Notes: generated by a model from the letters alone, not told the origin. Positions 35,501 to 48,599 are shown, numbered from the stretch's first letter. The stretch is 64,000 bases of DNA from Strix aluco (GCF_031877795.1 NC_133932.1:93153994-93217993), one strand, 5' to 3'. Numbers and translations: made by a program.

Positions 35501-37621
35501 GTGTTAATGTTACACCTAAAGTCAGGCTTAGTTGTGGAATGAGGTGGCTAGAAAACTTCTGACATTCTCTGTAAAAGCTTTAAGAATGTGCTTCCAGTCC
35601 ATTTTAGTAGGACTTTGTCAGTATCTGCAGTTCAGAAGCATGGATTATTCTTATAGGCTACCTTTTACATAATTGGCAAACACACTAATTATGAAATTCT
35701 TCACTTATTTTATATTTCAAAACCCATTATCCAGTATTAAGTCTGCTGAATCAGAAAAGTGTGGTATTTATGTTAGAAGCTGCAGCTTCTAGCTTATGCT
35801 GGAAAGCTGAACATGAATGCTGGTATTGAGGGTCAGACTGCAAGAGCTTTCCACAACTGCCATGTTCACAGACTCTGCTGTAGAAATCAAATGTTGTTGA
35901 GTAACATTTTTGATCATTGAAATTTCATAGCCTGTAGGGACTAAAGTGCTTCCATTTTTTCTCTTGCAGTTCTGTTTGAGATTTCAAGAATATTAAACAC
36001 TGGCTTGGATATGGAGACATTGTCTATTTGTGTGCGGCTTTGTGAACAGGGGATAAATCCAGAAGCATTATCATCTGTTATTAAAGAACTGCGTAAGGCT
36101 ACAGAAGCTCTAAAGGTAATGCTTTTGCTTTAAAAGCTTATAAATTTGTTTTTAAGAGTCAAATGTATGTTCAACTTGCTATACTTCAATTTGTAAATTG
36201 TACTTTTAAGATATGACTCCCTCTTAAATCAAGGAAATTAACTGTTCCACAGAAAAGGCAATGAATACAGCTGAATGGAACATGAAGCAGGAAGTGCTTT
36301 TCAGAAATAATTTAACTCCTTTGAAGGAAAAAAAAAAAACGACCAAAACCCACAGATTTTTGTTCTGGGCATTTGTAGTCACCGTTTGCCCCTTATCTGC
36401 ATCATATCACAAATAGATTGTTATTTTCTCCTTTAACCCATATCACTTCATTTCTACAACCTCAGGCCTAATAGTATGCAGCAGTACTTGTAAACAGGTA
36501 CATGCAGCTTGCTAATATAATCTTCACATATTGCTTTTAAGACATTAGCTTGTGCTTTGAATCTCTCCAAAGACAAGAGGGGATTTCATGGTGTGTTTAT
36601 ATACAGGCCTTTTCATAATTTAGCATTTACTGGTTTAGCTAGTAGAGGGCAACTATGGTTTTAAAAAAATCCTTACTTGCCTTTTAAAAGATTTTCAATC
36701 ATTACTGTTTGTCTAAACATCATGACTTCTTTTTCATTGTATCTTATTTGTTTATTTCTGGGGAGGTGGAAGGGAAACCTATATCTAGCCTGCGTATCTC
36801 TGTTCTGGAAGACTGCATTGTGATTCTTAGAAAATTCAACATAGACTTTTGACTAGATGGATGCTAGGTAGGGCTGCTCTTCATGGGTTTCAAACGTCAT
36901 TTAAACTATTTTCTATGCTCATGCATATTTTATATTTGTGTATATGCTTAAATGTGTGCATACATGTATGTTTATATGTATATAAAGTAATTGAGGGCTA
37001 TTTTACTACTTCCTTTGCTTTTACTGGCTTATCATACCCATTGCTATCCTTTGACTGTTTGTCCCATAATTGGTTTAAAATCTGCCAAAGTCATTCTCCA
37101 ACAACTGTACCTTGTTGGCTGAGTTATTCAGTAATAAAAATATTTGCTGATGACCTTAATCAAATAATTGGCAGTGTGATTTATGCAGATATGACTAGTG
37201 TAAATAATTTATCTGTATGAGTGGGAGCAATAATTACTATAAATTGTATAAAGAACTAAACTCCAAAGGAAAAAAAAATCATGCATTTGAGCATTTCTTG
37301 AAAGCATTAGGGTAAAATGTATAGGATACAAGCTGCTCAGATACAGGATATACAATTTAACACAAGCAAACAGTAATGGCTTTGTTAATAAAGGCTAATG
37401 GCAGTTGAAAGCATTCTTTTTTAAAAATTAGAACTATTCATTAAAGAACAACACTACACATCTTATAATTTTCATAAGTAGCTTATTTTTAGACTTTTAA
37501 GTTCTCTAGATAAATTAAAATAGTTACAGGAAGATTAAATTTAATCTACATGGTGTCTACTTTTGGTGACTTGCATACATGTTTTTTCTGTTTCTAGGCT
37601 GCTGAAAATATGACAGGCTGA
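32455..37621 (+). CDS. MZT1: MZT1 (MOZART1), gamma-TuRC subunit (3 coding exons)
   Basis: MZT1 is a small helical protein that binds the N-terminal parts of GCP proteins and helps recruit and activate the gamma-tubulin ring complex at microtubule-organising centres. Coding exons are 32455-32503, 35970-36115 and 37598-37621, 219 nt, giving 72 residues. The body matches the family nearly residue for residue: [60 protein letters not shown]. The N-terminus is only MASNAAS before LNAVRE, without the Ala-rich insert of human MZT1 (82 residues). The ATG has a good context (GTCGCCATGG) and is the first in frame in the CpG island. It starts divergently from BORA; the 3' neighbour is a gene desert. Confidence 0.96.
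35970..36115 (+). CDS. MZT1: MZT1 coding exon 2
   Basis: The acceptor is CTCTTGCAG and the donor is AAG|GTAATG. It encodes nearly all of the helical core, from (V)[13 protein letters not shown] to KATEALK. Confidence 0.97.
37598..37621 (+). CDS. MZT1: MZT1 coding exon 3 and stop
   Basis: The acceptor is GTTTCTAG. It encodes only AAENMTG and a TGA; AAENMT matches the family C-terminus. Confidence 0.93.
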   Translation, partial: AAENMTG

Positions 37622-38230
37622 TATGGGAGAAGATTTCTGTGTGAGAAGAATGCCCGGTTAAAGTGAACGGAGGCTTTGAAGATTGCCACTATTCAGAAAA
37701 AAGTGTGTGTGCAAAGCTTTCAGAGTATTTCTGTAAGCTTCTTGTAAAGGGGGATGTATAGGATAGTTTTGAAAAGTTTTTAATAAGATAAATTCACCAA
37801 TAATCTCATTGCTTGGTATTATTGTGAACTATTTGTGAATACAGTGCAATTGCTCTTCTTTGGCATCCAGTATTTTTTAAACCACGTCAGGTACTGCACA
37901 CTTGCTGAACTTACTAGTGTGTGGCAATGAATATTGTTATAATGAGTATCACTTGTTAATGCATCCTTTTGAAGTGCTAATATATCCTGGGTTTTATCTT
38001 TTGCTTTGATGAAAAACTACATGTACAATTTTAGTTTTGCTTTATGGACCAGATAGGAATGAAGCCCATCCTGACCTTAATTAGATTAAGGGTAGTGATT
38101 TAACTCTTAATCTGAAAGTAAGGAATAAAGCACTTTTGATAATGTAGGTATTGAATTGTGCTTTTGATTCAAATTGCTGGAAAAAGGGTTTTTTTAACTT
38201 AGATAATAAAGGAACTTCAGTTATCCATGC
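37622..38230 (+). other. MZT1: MZT1 3' UTR with poly(A) signals
   Basis: Canonical AATAAA words lie at 38124-38129 and 38205-38210, about 500 and 585 bp after the stop. Either could end the main transcript. Confidence 0.6.
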
Positions 38231-38608
38231 AGAAATGTATGTAAATTTAAATTCTAGATTACATGGAATACTTTACAGAGTTCAGATGCTACATTTGTTA
38301 CATTTGTTCTGACTACTAGACCTAAAAATATTAAGGCTGTATTGTTACTGCCTAGTGAAAGCATACATGAGAAGCATCAGATGTGGTTGATGGGAATCAG
38401 TGAGTCTCGAACAGTCATTTGGTATAGGAATGTCTTCTCATTCAGCACTAGGAATCTTCACTGATACCAAAACAAGTGTTTGTAGTATATACAGTAAACT
38501 GCTTATGTTGCTGTAGAGTAAATATCCTTGCATCCAGGAATTCTACTTCATAAAAAAATGGTTTCTTGTGTGTTCTTTATCTGCTGCTGTTTAAACTTTT
38601 TTGATTTT

Positions 38609-38632
38609 TTTGTTGTTGTTGTTGTTGTTGTT
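38609..38632 (+). repeat. (TTG)8 microsatellite
   Basis: Eight perfect TGT/TTG units just after the MZT1 3' UTR, likely polymorphic in length. Confidence 0.9.
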
Positions 38633-38649
38633 AGCATGGTTTCAAGGTG

Positions 38650-40195
38650 TAGTGTTAATGGGACCTAAAGTAACCTCCAAGCTTAATAAGGCGGAGCACA
38701 TCTGGAAATGAACCTGGAATCTTAGTTAAGCCAAACATTATATTTGTGCAGAGAAAAAAAGTTCTTTCTGCTTTTAAGAGTTTATACCATATGTTTTCTA
38801 GGTCATAGCTCTACAAAAAGCGATCAAGGAGGCTAAATACATTATATTGCTGGCAGAGAAAATAGAAAAATACTTATATTACATCAAATTGCTTACGGTT
38901 ATTTCCAGTTAGCCTGGCTAGAAAAAAAATCATTCCAGGAGGATGCCGTGAAAACTTCTGGATAACCAAGCTGGGAGACTTTTAAGTGGTATTGTTTTGC
39001 TCGCTCACGATCACTTAAAATCCTTTGTAAATTGGTGTTGTAACTTCAGATTTATAACTTTTGAATACCGGATGTCATGTTTTTTTGAAAACATTGCTGA
39101 GATCCCTTCGTACTAGGGATACCTTAATGAAATTTGTTCTAGGAAATCTGAGAAGTCAGTGAAATATCATGAAAATACCAGGTCAGATCAACACAAATTA
39201 GCAATTAGCTCTTAAATGCTTAAAACCAGCTGGCAAACTCAATATAAGAACAATTTATATAGAATTCTTGATCTCTTCAGTAAGTTGCACCTACCATTTT
39301 ACCATCAATAAGAATATTGTTTTTATGCACTTAGACTTTTGCTGGTACACCATTTGTTATGCAGAATTATAGAAGCAGGGCATGTTTTTGACATTCATGT
39401 ATATAAAACTAAAAATGCATCATTTTCATTATTACAGGGAACTAAATGGTAACATTGGTTATACTTAATAGTTCATATTTACAAAATTAAATGCAAACCT
39501 TAAGGCTGAATATTTAACATTTGGGCTGAAAGCAGAGAGGATGTGTTTCTTAAAACTGGCAGATCTGTGGTTACCTAGAAAGTCTCCATACTTTTTCTCA
39601 GTGTACTTGGCAAAGTTTCTTTCAAAGTACTGCATGGAACAAATGTGCTTAGGAATTGGTATAACAGCTCCTGATTGATTTGAGGTACCATCCAGAATAA
39701 ATACAAGAAATATTTTTTCTTCCTCCTGGTAAGAAAAGAAAAAAATCCCGCTAGCAGGAAGTTTCATACTGAAAACATTTGTGCTGTAAAATAAGTCTTA
39801 TCACTTTATTAGCATCCCCACTATGTGAATGTGAGTGCTCAGGCTTAGCACTGATGGCTGAGCAGCCTTGGCTGCATTTGTAACACACACCACCACCTAC
39901 TACATTTAACTAAGAAGCCAAGCAAACAGCGTGTGCTTTTCCACTGGGCTCCTTACTTACATGCTCTTGGAACTCATGAAAAGATAAACATAGGAATAGC
40001 TGTACAGGTCCCGACCAAAGGTTTTTCTAACGCAATAGCGTCTTTTGTAGTCAAAAGCAGCTGCCTGAGGAAGAATAAGAACAATGTAAGCACATTTGGT
40101 TCTTTTCCTTCTGTGTTCTCCTAGCTTCCAAGTGTCTTCTATTCCAGGCTTTGCTGGACATCATATGGTTTGTCTATTTAGTAATCCCCAATGCT
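38650..40195. other. Intergenic, nothing recognised
   Basis: AT-rich sequence with no gene, no named repeat and no long ORF that resembles a protein. Confidence 0.5.
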
Positions 40196-40199
40196 TCTT

Positions 40200-41020
40200 T
40201 TTCCAGTACTTGTCCAGTTTCCCTTGGACTATATATGCTTCCTGAATAACAGCAGTCTTTATCAATTGGTATCTGTTGCATAAAGAATTGCCACTTCTTG
40301 TGTATTTTGAACCTGATTTTTACTAGCTTAATTTAATGTTCCCTGCACAGTAAACTTTTACCTACCATGTTTGTGCCAGTAGTGGTTCTCCAGATATATA
40401 ACATTCACCTTTATATTTACTTTTCTGAGCTGAAATGCGTTAAAATATTCCTTGGCTGACCAAAGACATGGAATAGCTTTTGTATTTATTGTCCTTTGAA
40501 ACTTTTCAGGGTCTCATTATTTTCTGAGAAGAGAACCAAAACTGCATGCAGCATTAGACATATAGTTAAGTACCAGCCTGTTTGTTTACCTTGTTCTTTA
40601 TTCCTTTCCTAGTAATTCCTAATACTTGACTTTTTTAATTTGAACTGAGTACTGAGCTGTTTTCATGGCATTATCGTAACCACGGGTCTCACTTGAGTGG
40701 TAATGATAAGCTCAGAGGCTATTGTTTCATGTGAAACTATGGTTGTTTATCTCCAGGTGTATAATTTTTTTATCTATGCTGAATTACATTTGCCATTTTA
40801 TTTTCTAATCGGTCTTACATGTGTTTCTGCAGTTCTTCACAGTTTGCTGGTAGTCTTACTACCCTCGCTAACTTTATCATTGGAAAATTTTGTTGCTTTG
40901 TCCCTTTTTTGAGGTTAATCATGAATAGGTCAAGAGCACATGACCTAGCAAAGACTGCAGAGTACCACAGGTGGCCTATGGCAGGAACTGACTGTTTATT
41001 CCCATTCCTTCTCAGTGATT
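40200..41020 (-). mobile_element. Old CR1-like LINE remnant
   Basis: The + strand shows the reverse complement of an old amniote CR1 coding region. Landmarks in order: AAACTGCATGCAGCATTAGA, AATTCCTAATACTTGAC, GAATTACATTTGCCATTTTA, AGTTCTTCACAGTTTGCTGG, CTAACTTTATCAT and TTAATCATGAATAGGTCAAG. This order is typical of CR1 copies in turtles and crocodilians. It is highly diverged, with frame lost. Edges are approximate. Confidence 0.6.
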
Positions 41021-41039
41021 GTGAATAAAATGCAGTCCT

Positions 41040-42640
41040 GCCTACCACTTAGTTTCTCATTCTTATACTGAGTATCTTTAGTGTCACATATAGCACAGCT
41101 GTGAGAGCTGAAGCATGATCATGAATCCGGTCCTGCAGAGAGCACAGCATTCTAGATAACTATCAGGATTCCTGACATTTGTAATTCTATAATTACATTT
41201 TAGAAATATAAACTTAAGTAAGAAAATACAGGAGATTGTAGAGCATTAGAAAAGACAAACATAAGATCGTGAAGTCTCCATCTTAACATTAGGGAATTTT
41301 TGTTTCCCTTTCCAAGAGCGAGGGTGGTAACAGAATTGAAGACCAGTCACCTAGCATCAGGACTAGCAAACAGTGAACCAGTGAACTTGGGATATTATCA
41401 GCAAAAAATGAAGGACAAAAAAAATGTACTGAGTTCCACTTGAACATTGTTTGGTGGAAATGTCAGTGGGCTAATTTTTTTATTATGGGTTTACATGTGA
41501 GATGTTGATGTAGTATACCTCAATTTATGCAGGACAATCTTCACTTAAAACACACCATTGGCATCATTCAATAAAAACACAAATGTACTGTGTTGTTACC
41601 TGTTTTGCTGTCTTGTTACCTTGGCAGTGAGATTTGAAAAAAAAAAAAAACAACAAAAAAACAACTTTAAAAATGTAAAAACCAGAATCTCAGTTCTTAA
41701 AAAATGGTAAATTGAGAGGTATTTTGGAAGCATCATAAACAGCTACCTTACTGTGAGGATTTTATGAAGTAGAAAGAGTTCCTTTAGATGCAGAAAATAG
41801 GTTTACCAGGTAGAAATAGTGAAGTAAAACCATAGTGCTGTCTGATTACTGCTTCCAGGCCCACTGTTTATACTTCAAGAAAGTGGGAGAGACACAAAGA
41901 TAATTTAAATAAAAGCCATAAAACTGTTTTGGGACTGGAGAACAAGCCTCATGAGGTCTGAAACAACTCGGGAGCATGCAGGTTCTCAAAGAGAAGTTGA
42001 GAAGAGACATAATGACCATGGGTATGCCTTTGAACATAGAAGGAAGTCTTGTGGCTACATCTTTTTAACCTGATGGAGAAAATGTACCAGATCTAGTAGC
42101 TCATACTAGACAAATCATAGCTTAAAAATAAGGTGCAACTTCCCAGGAGTAAAGGTAAGTAAACGTCGACATCGCATACTAAGGAAATGGCAAACTGGCT
42201 ACTGCTTGATGTTGTTAAAATGAAATTAAGAATACTTCTAGAAGACATGGTTTAATCCAGTTTCTGGGGAAAAGTCTGTACTACCTCTGCAGGGTGTCAG
42301 ATACGCTGGCTGTAGCAGTTCCTTCTGACTGCAGAGGAATTATTAGGAATATTTAGGATGAATATCAGTGATGTTTCTGTCAGTAAGATAAATGGAAGCC
42401 TGGTTTCTGAAACATTTAAATGTTACCTGATAAAAAAACCCAAACAACACAACTACTAATTATCAGAACTGGCTATCTGAAATATATTGAGTCTAGGCAC
42501 TTTTATTATCGCTTTATAAATATTCCTGTTTTCTCACCTCTGATTCTTATATGTAAGGAGAGACTAGCTCATGAAAATGGATGTCAAAGAGCTCAGTGGT
42601 GTCATCACGTGAGCGGGTGGAAGTTTAACGCTCAAACATA
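41040..42640. other. Intergenic, nothing recognised
   Basis: No gene seen. It contains an A-rich tract (41638-41665) and otherwise plain AT-rich sequence. Confidence 0.5.
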
Positions 42641-43200
42641 ACTTTCAGTGAAGGAGATGGAAAATGGGGTAGTGGAGGGAGCGGCGCTTGGCTCTGCTGA
42701 GGTTCCCCAAGGGAGCAGCTGGGAGGACCCCTGAGCGGGGAAGAAGGCCACGGGAGGGTGAAGAGGCTGAGGGACATCCCATTTTGATTTTATTTGATTA
42801 TTTGATTTGTATACTGGATCCAAGATTGATATGTTTGAAGATACTAACAGGTAAGAGTTATCTTAGTTATCTTCTTATTTAATGGACAGGAGATAGAGGA
42901 AAGAGAGACTAAGGTTAACAGGTGTAATATTGCCCTGCTCTCCACTCACAGGTTCAGTCCTTTTAACAACAGACTACTTTGAATCGGGTAGGATCATTTA
43001 TGAAATGCTTTCAGCAATGCTGATGCTGTGCCAGGGTACTGCACAGGCTGGGGGCTCCTTGAGAGTGGTGGGACACCCCCAGGTCCATCAGGGCAGGGCC
43101 TGGCAGCCTGAGCCTGACCCACCACCCCAGCCAGAGAGATGTGGCCAGGCCCAGTGAGGGCAATTGGGGTCAGATGCAAGCCTAGGGTGGCCATGCTAAA
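42640..43200 (+). other. GC-rich patch, possible spliced non-coding RNA
   Basis: Two GC-rich blocks (about 42,665-42,770 and 43,025-43,190) stand out from the AT-rich desert. Between them ACAG|GTAAGAG at 42850/42851 and a pyrimidine-rich CTCCACTCACAG ending at 42951 would define a 101-bp intron on the + strand. No convincing ORF spans it. It could be a lncRNA or a decayed mobile element. Confidence 0.3.
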
Positions 43201-46200
43201 ACATTTTGGACTGTTCCAGTGGTTTTTTACCTAGCAGTGGTAAGACAGTGAGGCAGTTGATCCCCTCCGCTATCACTGCCCATTGGCACAGCTTGTGAGG
43301 ACGCTACTTGAAGGAGCTGAGTTGTCAGCTTATTGCTCCATCCCACTTCCCTAGGCTCTCAGAAAAGCTCCTTGTGACATTTCTTCTTGCCTTCTCAGAA
43401 AGCTACTTGGTACACTCTCTGGTTTTGTTCCCAAGCCAGTTTATAGGAGCAGATGATTGTGAACAGGATGAATTACAATTCTGGGAGGGGACAGCTAATC
43501 AAAGATGGAGTAGTCGTCTCATTCCTGTGATCAATGAACTTCTGTTCGATTCAAAGCCTATCATGAACAGCAGGTGGTTATTTACTATTTGTGATTTGCA
43601 GCTGTGAAAAACCCAGGATATTTCAATAATGCGCACCTTACATGTATATCTCTTTTTGAGATATAAATGCTGCAAGAGCAATGTTAAGGAAAAATATATT
43701 AATCACCTGCAAATACAGTACTCTGGCATACATAAGATTTAATGAGGGATTTAAAAAAATCATACACTGGTCTTACACATTTTGAAGTGAAGATACAAAC
43801 AAAAATACCTGAACAAACATTTCCTAGGACATACAAAAAGAAGCCTCATCATTCTCTTGGGGAAAATTTAAGATACAGTCTGAATTGTATAGGATATTGT
43901 ATATACAGGGATACAGGCTGAAGTAAAACTCAGGCTCTTTTCAGATCAAGTGCTTTTCTAATTCAAAAATGAATGTTTTGTTTAGCTTCACTGTTCAGGT
44001 GAAATCAATCATCTCGGGCATAGGAACAACTCAGCAAGGTACATGCACATCTATTTGTTCCTATGTGCTGTGACGATTGCACTTGCATTGAAGGCAGAAA
44101 AATATCTATGGCACATACAAAGACTGATAATCTGGCCTATATTTTTAGCATGGTATCTTGGGTTATCATTTCACTGTTAAGAACGACATTTAAGAACGAC
44201 ATCAGTAAAAAGCTGCCAGTCTTTGTCAATCAGTGGTTGTCTGCATGCTCTGGTTAGATGACTTTGCAGCAGCTGTTCCATTTTTAGATGTGTTGGGCCA
44301 AATTCACCATTGACTTGTAACCCGTGAAATTTTGTTGAAGGTAGTGAAATAGCAATACAAGACATGAACCAACTGTGGATATGGGCATTGTTCATCTTAA
44401 CTGTGACCAAATGGAGAACATAAAGGATCTGCCCAAAGAAAATCATGTCTTTAGCTTTCCCGTGGGAGGTCACTCTAGTTAAAAGGTTGTTTTCCTTCAT
44501 CAAAATACTAAGAAAAAAAAATTATTTAACTAAAGCTCCAGAGATTTTCGTTCAGTACAGCGTTATCATAATTTGTCGTTCTATGTCTTATGCTCCCTTT
44601 TCTCTTCTGTGAGCTGGGTTTTCTGCCAACATCTGCCACAATTCACCATTTTCCCATCTCCCCTCCCCTCAATTTTAATTCTCTCATTAGAGGGGGTCAG
44701 GCTTCGATGTCTTCCAATTTTTCAGCAGTCATTTCTAAAAAATTCCCTCAAGATAACCAGGCACTATGCAATAAAGAGTTTTCTTGGCAACTACTTTTTC
44801 TTCTGGAAACAGTTTTGATAGAATTATTTTAATTTGTCCTAATATGTGCACAATCATCAGAGAGACTGGAGTTGCACAATATTCTGCATGGCCAAATCTG
44901 CTCTGTGTTCTGGTGCATGAACTTCTCTATTTATGGATCCTTAAAATACCTTTAGAGTGTTATAGTGTGCAGTGTAGGTATCCAATGCATTGGCATATGT
45001 ATGCCAATCTTGTGTGTAGAGATATCACATAAACATCAGGGATATCCTTCATTCTAAAATATCCCTCATTTTAGACTGCAAGTTTTATTTGCTTTTTAGT
45101 ATTACTATCCTGTGCTATGTCAAAGACTAGGTATCCGAGTCACGTTTGGTGTCTGTTTATAGGTTTGGCAAAAAAATCGCTAGGAAAACAATCTCAGGCC
45201 GAATAAAAAACAGAGCTTTGCCCTGTTTTTGACATATTTGTCTTTTTCTATTCCAGCTTCAGTGATAATCAGCTGACAACCTGATTTGTGTTACCAACCT
45301 TTGCATCTACAAAAGTGATTGTTTTGTCTTTACAGCAATTAAAGTTTGTTGTTTAAGAATTTTATGAGGAGGGTACCGTTATCCTTCATGCTTACTTCTG
45401 AATTTTTTTTTAAAAAGAACTTCAAAATTTAAAAGAAGTACAAAGCAGGAGTATAAATATTACTGAAAACTGTTGCGTGTTCCACTAGATGGCAGACAAA
45501 CATTTGCAACCACTGTTGCTGCTTTGTAAAATACCCCTCTGTTAGTTTTGCATGGATTCTAATAAATACTATTTTAGGATCAATTTCCAGTTTAATGATG
45601 AATTGGTGCAATTTAACCTTTTGATTTATTTCTAAAAACATTTTAAAACTAGAAGGAAGAATAAAAAAGCATGTTATTGATTGCCTGACTTTGCCTCACA
45701 AAAGAAGAGGTTTAGCACTTCACATTTTATATTTTATGCATTTAACTTTTACTCAAACAGGATACACCAATAGTAAAATAGCCACAACAGAGAGAGTTTT
45801 CAGTATAGCAAATCTGTGGTGACATCTTTTTCCTTTCATTCAGGGTAATAAAAGGTACACAAACTGTCTCAGAAACTGCGCAGAAGGAAGTTCTGCAACC
45901 CTCTGTAGTTCATAGCCACATTAGCTTTTCCCTTTCGGTGTTTATGTACTTTCTAGCAGTTAGTCAACAATCTACAATGTTTAAGACAAGAAGGCACAAC
46001 TGAGATAAGGGTGGCACATACACTAACTGTAGTGTGGGAAGATACGCCTCCCTGGTGAGGATATACCAATGGATGTACCAATACCATAGTAGCATCACAG
46101 TTTAAGATAAATAGCAAATAAATAGCCACAGTTGTTAGATGTGGTAGGTTAGGTAAGAACTAAGACAACTCCTACCATTTCCAGTAGTGAAAAGAGAAAG

Positions 46201-46760
46201 TAGAGGCAAGATGAATTCTCCCATCAGGCCACTGGCCAGGAGCTCATTTCTGTCCACCAAATATGTTTCTGAATCTGTTGCTTGTCTCTGGTCTTCAAAA
46301 TGAGAGGTGAATGGAGCAAGGATGGAGATTTCCTAAAGTAGGATATTTAAGGGGGTAGGAATGAAGTGCCATGTTAATCTGCAACCTCTTGCCGTAAATT
46401 ATAATCTCTCAGGGACAAGCTGTAGCTCCCAGTTTAATCAGATTAGGTTATCAAGGGTTAATTAGTGAAAAGAGAGCTGTCCCCATCCCTGTCCCCATCC
46501 TCCTCACAGTTCACCCACTAAGCCCTTTCTCAAATATTTAATAATATTGTAATGTTATACTTTGAGACGGTGGTATTTTAGTGAAAAAGCCTGATTATTT
46601 CAACTATCATTAAACCTCTGTTTTTCTTTGCGGTCAGTGGAGAGAGGCAAATCGGAGCACTAAAATTATTCTTCGTCTCTGAATTGCTCTCTAAAGAAAA
46701 CTCTCTACTGACTGAAGAGGTAACCCAAGGAGACTAGTATCCTGAGGCTAAGATTAGTCT
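43200..46760. other. Intergenic, nothing coding recognised
   Basis: AT-rich desert. The longest ORF (44177-44503, - strand) has no family I know. One CTCF-like word is listed separately. Confidence 0.5.
45482..45495 (+). promoter_or_regulatory. CTCF-like site
   Basis: CCACTAGATGGCAG fits the CTCF core (CCASYAGRKGGCAS) at all positions I can check by eye. Occupancy is unknown. Confidence 0.45.
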
Positions 46761-46769
46761 TTGCAAATA

Positions 46770-48300
46770 CTCCCATTAGATCATCTACTCTGACTTCCTG
46801 TATTTCACAAGCCTTTGAATTTCACCCAACAGCCTCTCTATTGAGTTCAATAACTTGTGTTTAGATAAAGCATATCCAAAAAGACATTTATTCTTGTGTT
46901 GAAGACATTAATAGAGATAGTGTATCCACTGCTTCCTTTGTTGGTTTGTTCCATAGTTAATCATCTCCACTATTAAACTTTGTGTGCCTTATTTCTTTTT
47001 TTAATTTATCTGGCTTGAGCTCAGTACACAGCTGCTTGTTATGGTTTTTCCTTCTTAACTAAAGAACCCTTTAGTCTGTGGGATTTTCTCCTGAGGGAGC
47101 TATTATAATCAAGTCACCACTCCATCTTCTTTTTGATAAGCTGAAAGGTTTTTCCTTTCTGTAAAGCATTTTTCTTCTCTCCAGTGCTCATTCTGGTCTT
47201 CTCTGCAGCCTGTGGGTTTTTTGCCTTCCCTTCTGTCTGATAGCAATCTCACCTGTGCTGTGTGTGGAGATAAGATCAGTCTACCTTATTCACTGTTTTG
47301 CTCCAGTATCAGACTCACAGTTCCCTTTGAATTATGCTTTCTTAGAGATCCCTTAAGTCCTTTCTGGAGTTACTGTTTTCCAGAACACAGTCCTCCACTT
47401 TTCAAGTGTGGCCCAACTTGTTCCTAGTTGTTTAGCTTTTCATGTGTCTGCATTAAAATGGATTTAATTTGAATTAGTCCACCCTACTGAACAGTTCAAA
47501 ATCCCACTGTCTGTCTGTCTTGTCTTTACATTTACCACTCTGCCAGCTTTTGTGCAGTCTACAACTGTATCAGTAACATTTTTTTCATTTAGTCCCAGGT
47601 TATCAATGACAAAGTATCAGCTCAGCTACTGAACCTTGCAGCACCCTGCTAAAATCAGGATGGGTGCTCCTGCTTCTGTGTGCACTTGTGTTATATAATA
47701 TGGCCATAGCGTGTGCTTATGTATATGTCCTGTCCTTATTTAAATCAAGTCTCAACAATGTCTTTGCTTTTGGAAAATGAAATTTGGAAGATTTAGCCAT
47801 TTATGAATCCTGTGAAAGCAGTTTTTACTGAGGTTGTTTAGGCCATTAAAAAATAAAAAGCTGTCAGGTTTTTGAAAGTCAGAACTCTCTTTGCAAAAGT
47901 CCAAAAGTATGCAATTACAGATAGAGTGGTGACTTGATTATAAACCAAATTAATAATCCCATCAAAGAATGAAGTAAATTTCATTTAACAAGACCTATTT
48001 TCTACAAAACCATGATGACCATCATGAATTACATTCATTCCTTTAATTTTGTATTAATTGAATTAGCTTATTAGCTTTTCCATTAATTTTCCCTGGGTTT
48101 TTTTTGACACTTACAGGCCTTAAGTTACCTGGGTCATCACAGTTGCCCTTTCAAAAGACTGGTATAACATTAGTGCTAATTCAGGATTTATTTTATTTCT
48201 CCAGATTTTTAAATATATAGCACTAGACTAAAGATCTTTTATTTAAGTTTTCCTTCATCCCACTGTTTTCCTTAATTATACATAACTGGCTTCTTTGTAG
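46770..48300 (-). mobile_element. Long old CR1-like LINE remnant (~1.5 kb)
   Basis: The + strand carries, in order, the reverse complement of an old amniote CR1 reverse-transcriptase region: CAATAACTTGTGTTTAGATA, CCATAGTTAATCATCTCCAC, ATAATCAAGTCACCACTCCA, ATCTTCTTTTTGATAAGCTG, CTGTCTTGTCTTTACATTTA, TTATCAATGACAAAGTATCA, CTACAAAACCATGATGACC, and CTTAAGTTACCTGGGTCATC. The landmark order matches CR1s common in turtle and crocodile genomes. All frames are broken. Confidence 0.72.
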
Positions 48301-48570
48301 TTCCAAGTATGTGTATATTAACATAGGATGTAATATTTTAATATTTTTATTTTCTATAATTTTGTATTTCTTACCCTTTTGGCTGCTGTTTATAAATATG
48401 GAAAGTAATCAGAGCACTTTCCTAACCCCAGACAGTATCCAAGTATGAAAACTCATTTGTTTTTTACTGGTTAAAATTAAGACATTCCTAATTATTATGG
48501 GTATCTTTTGTGCCACAAACTCACAACTGTTGAAAATGAATCCTGTTACTAGGGCTGACTGTTTGGGAGT

Positions 48571-48585
48571 CACCAGATGGCACTG
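48571..48585 (+). promoter_or_regulatory. CTCF-like site
   Basis: CACCAGATGGCACTG is a close match to the CTCF core (CACCAGGGGGCGCTG-type) on the + strand, the same orientation as the word at 45482. Confidence 0.45.
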
Positions 48586-48599
48586 TTGTAAGTGTCTTG

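Noticed and set aside
44177-44503. 108-codon - strand ORF in the desert
   Set aside because: No domain, no splice context and no recognised relatives. Length is within chance for 64 kb of six-frame sequence.
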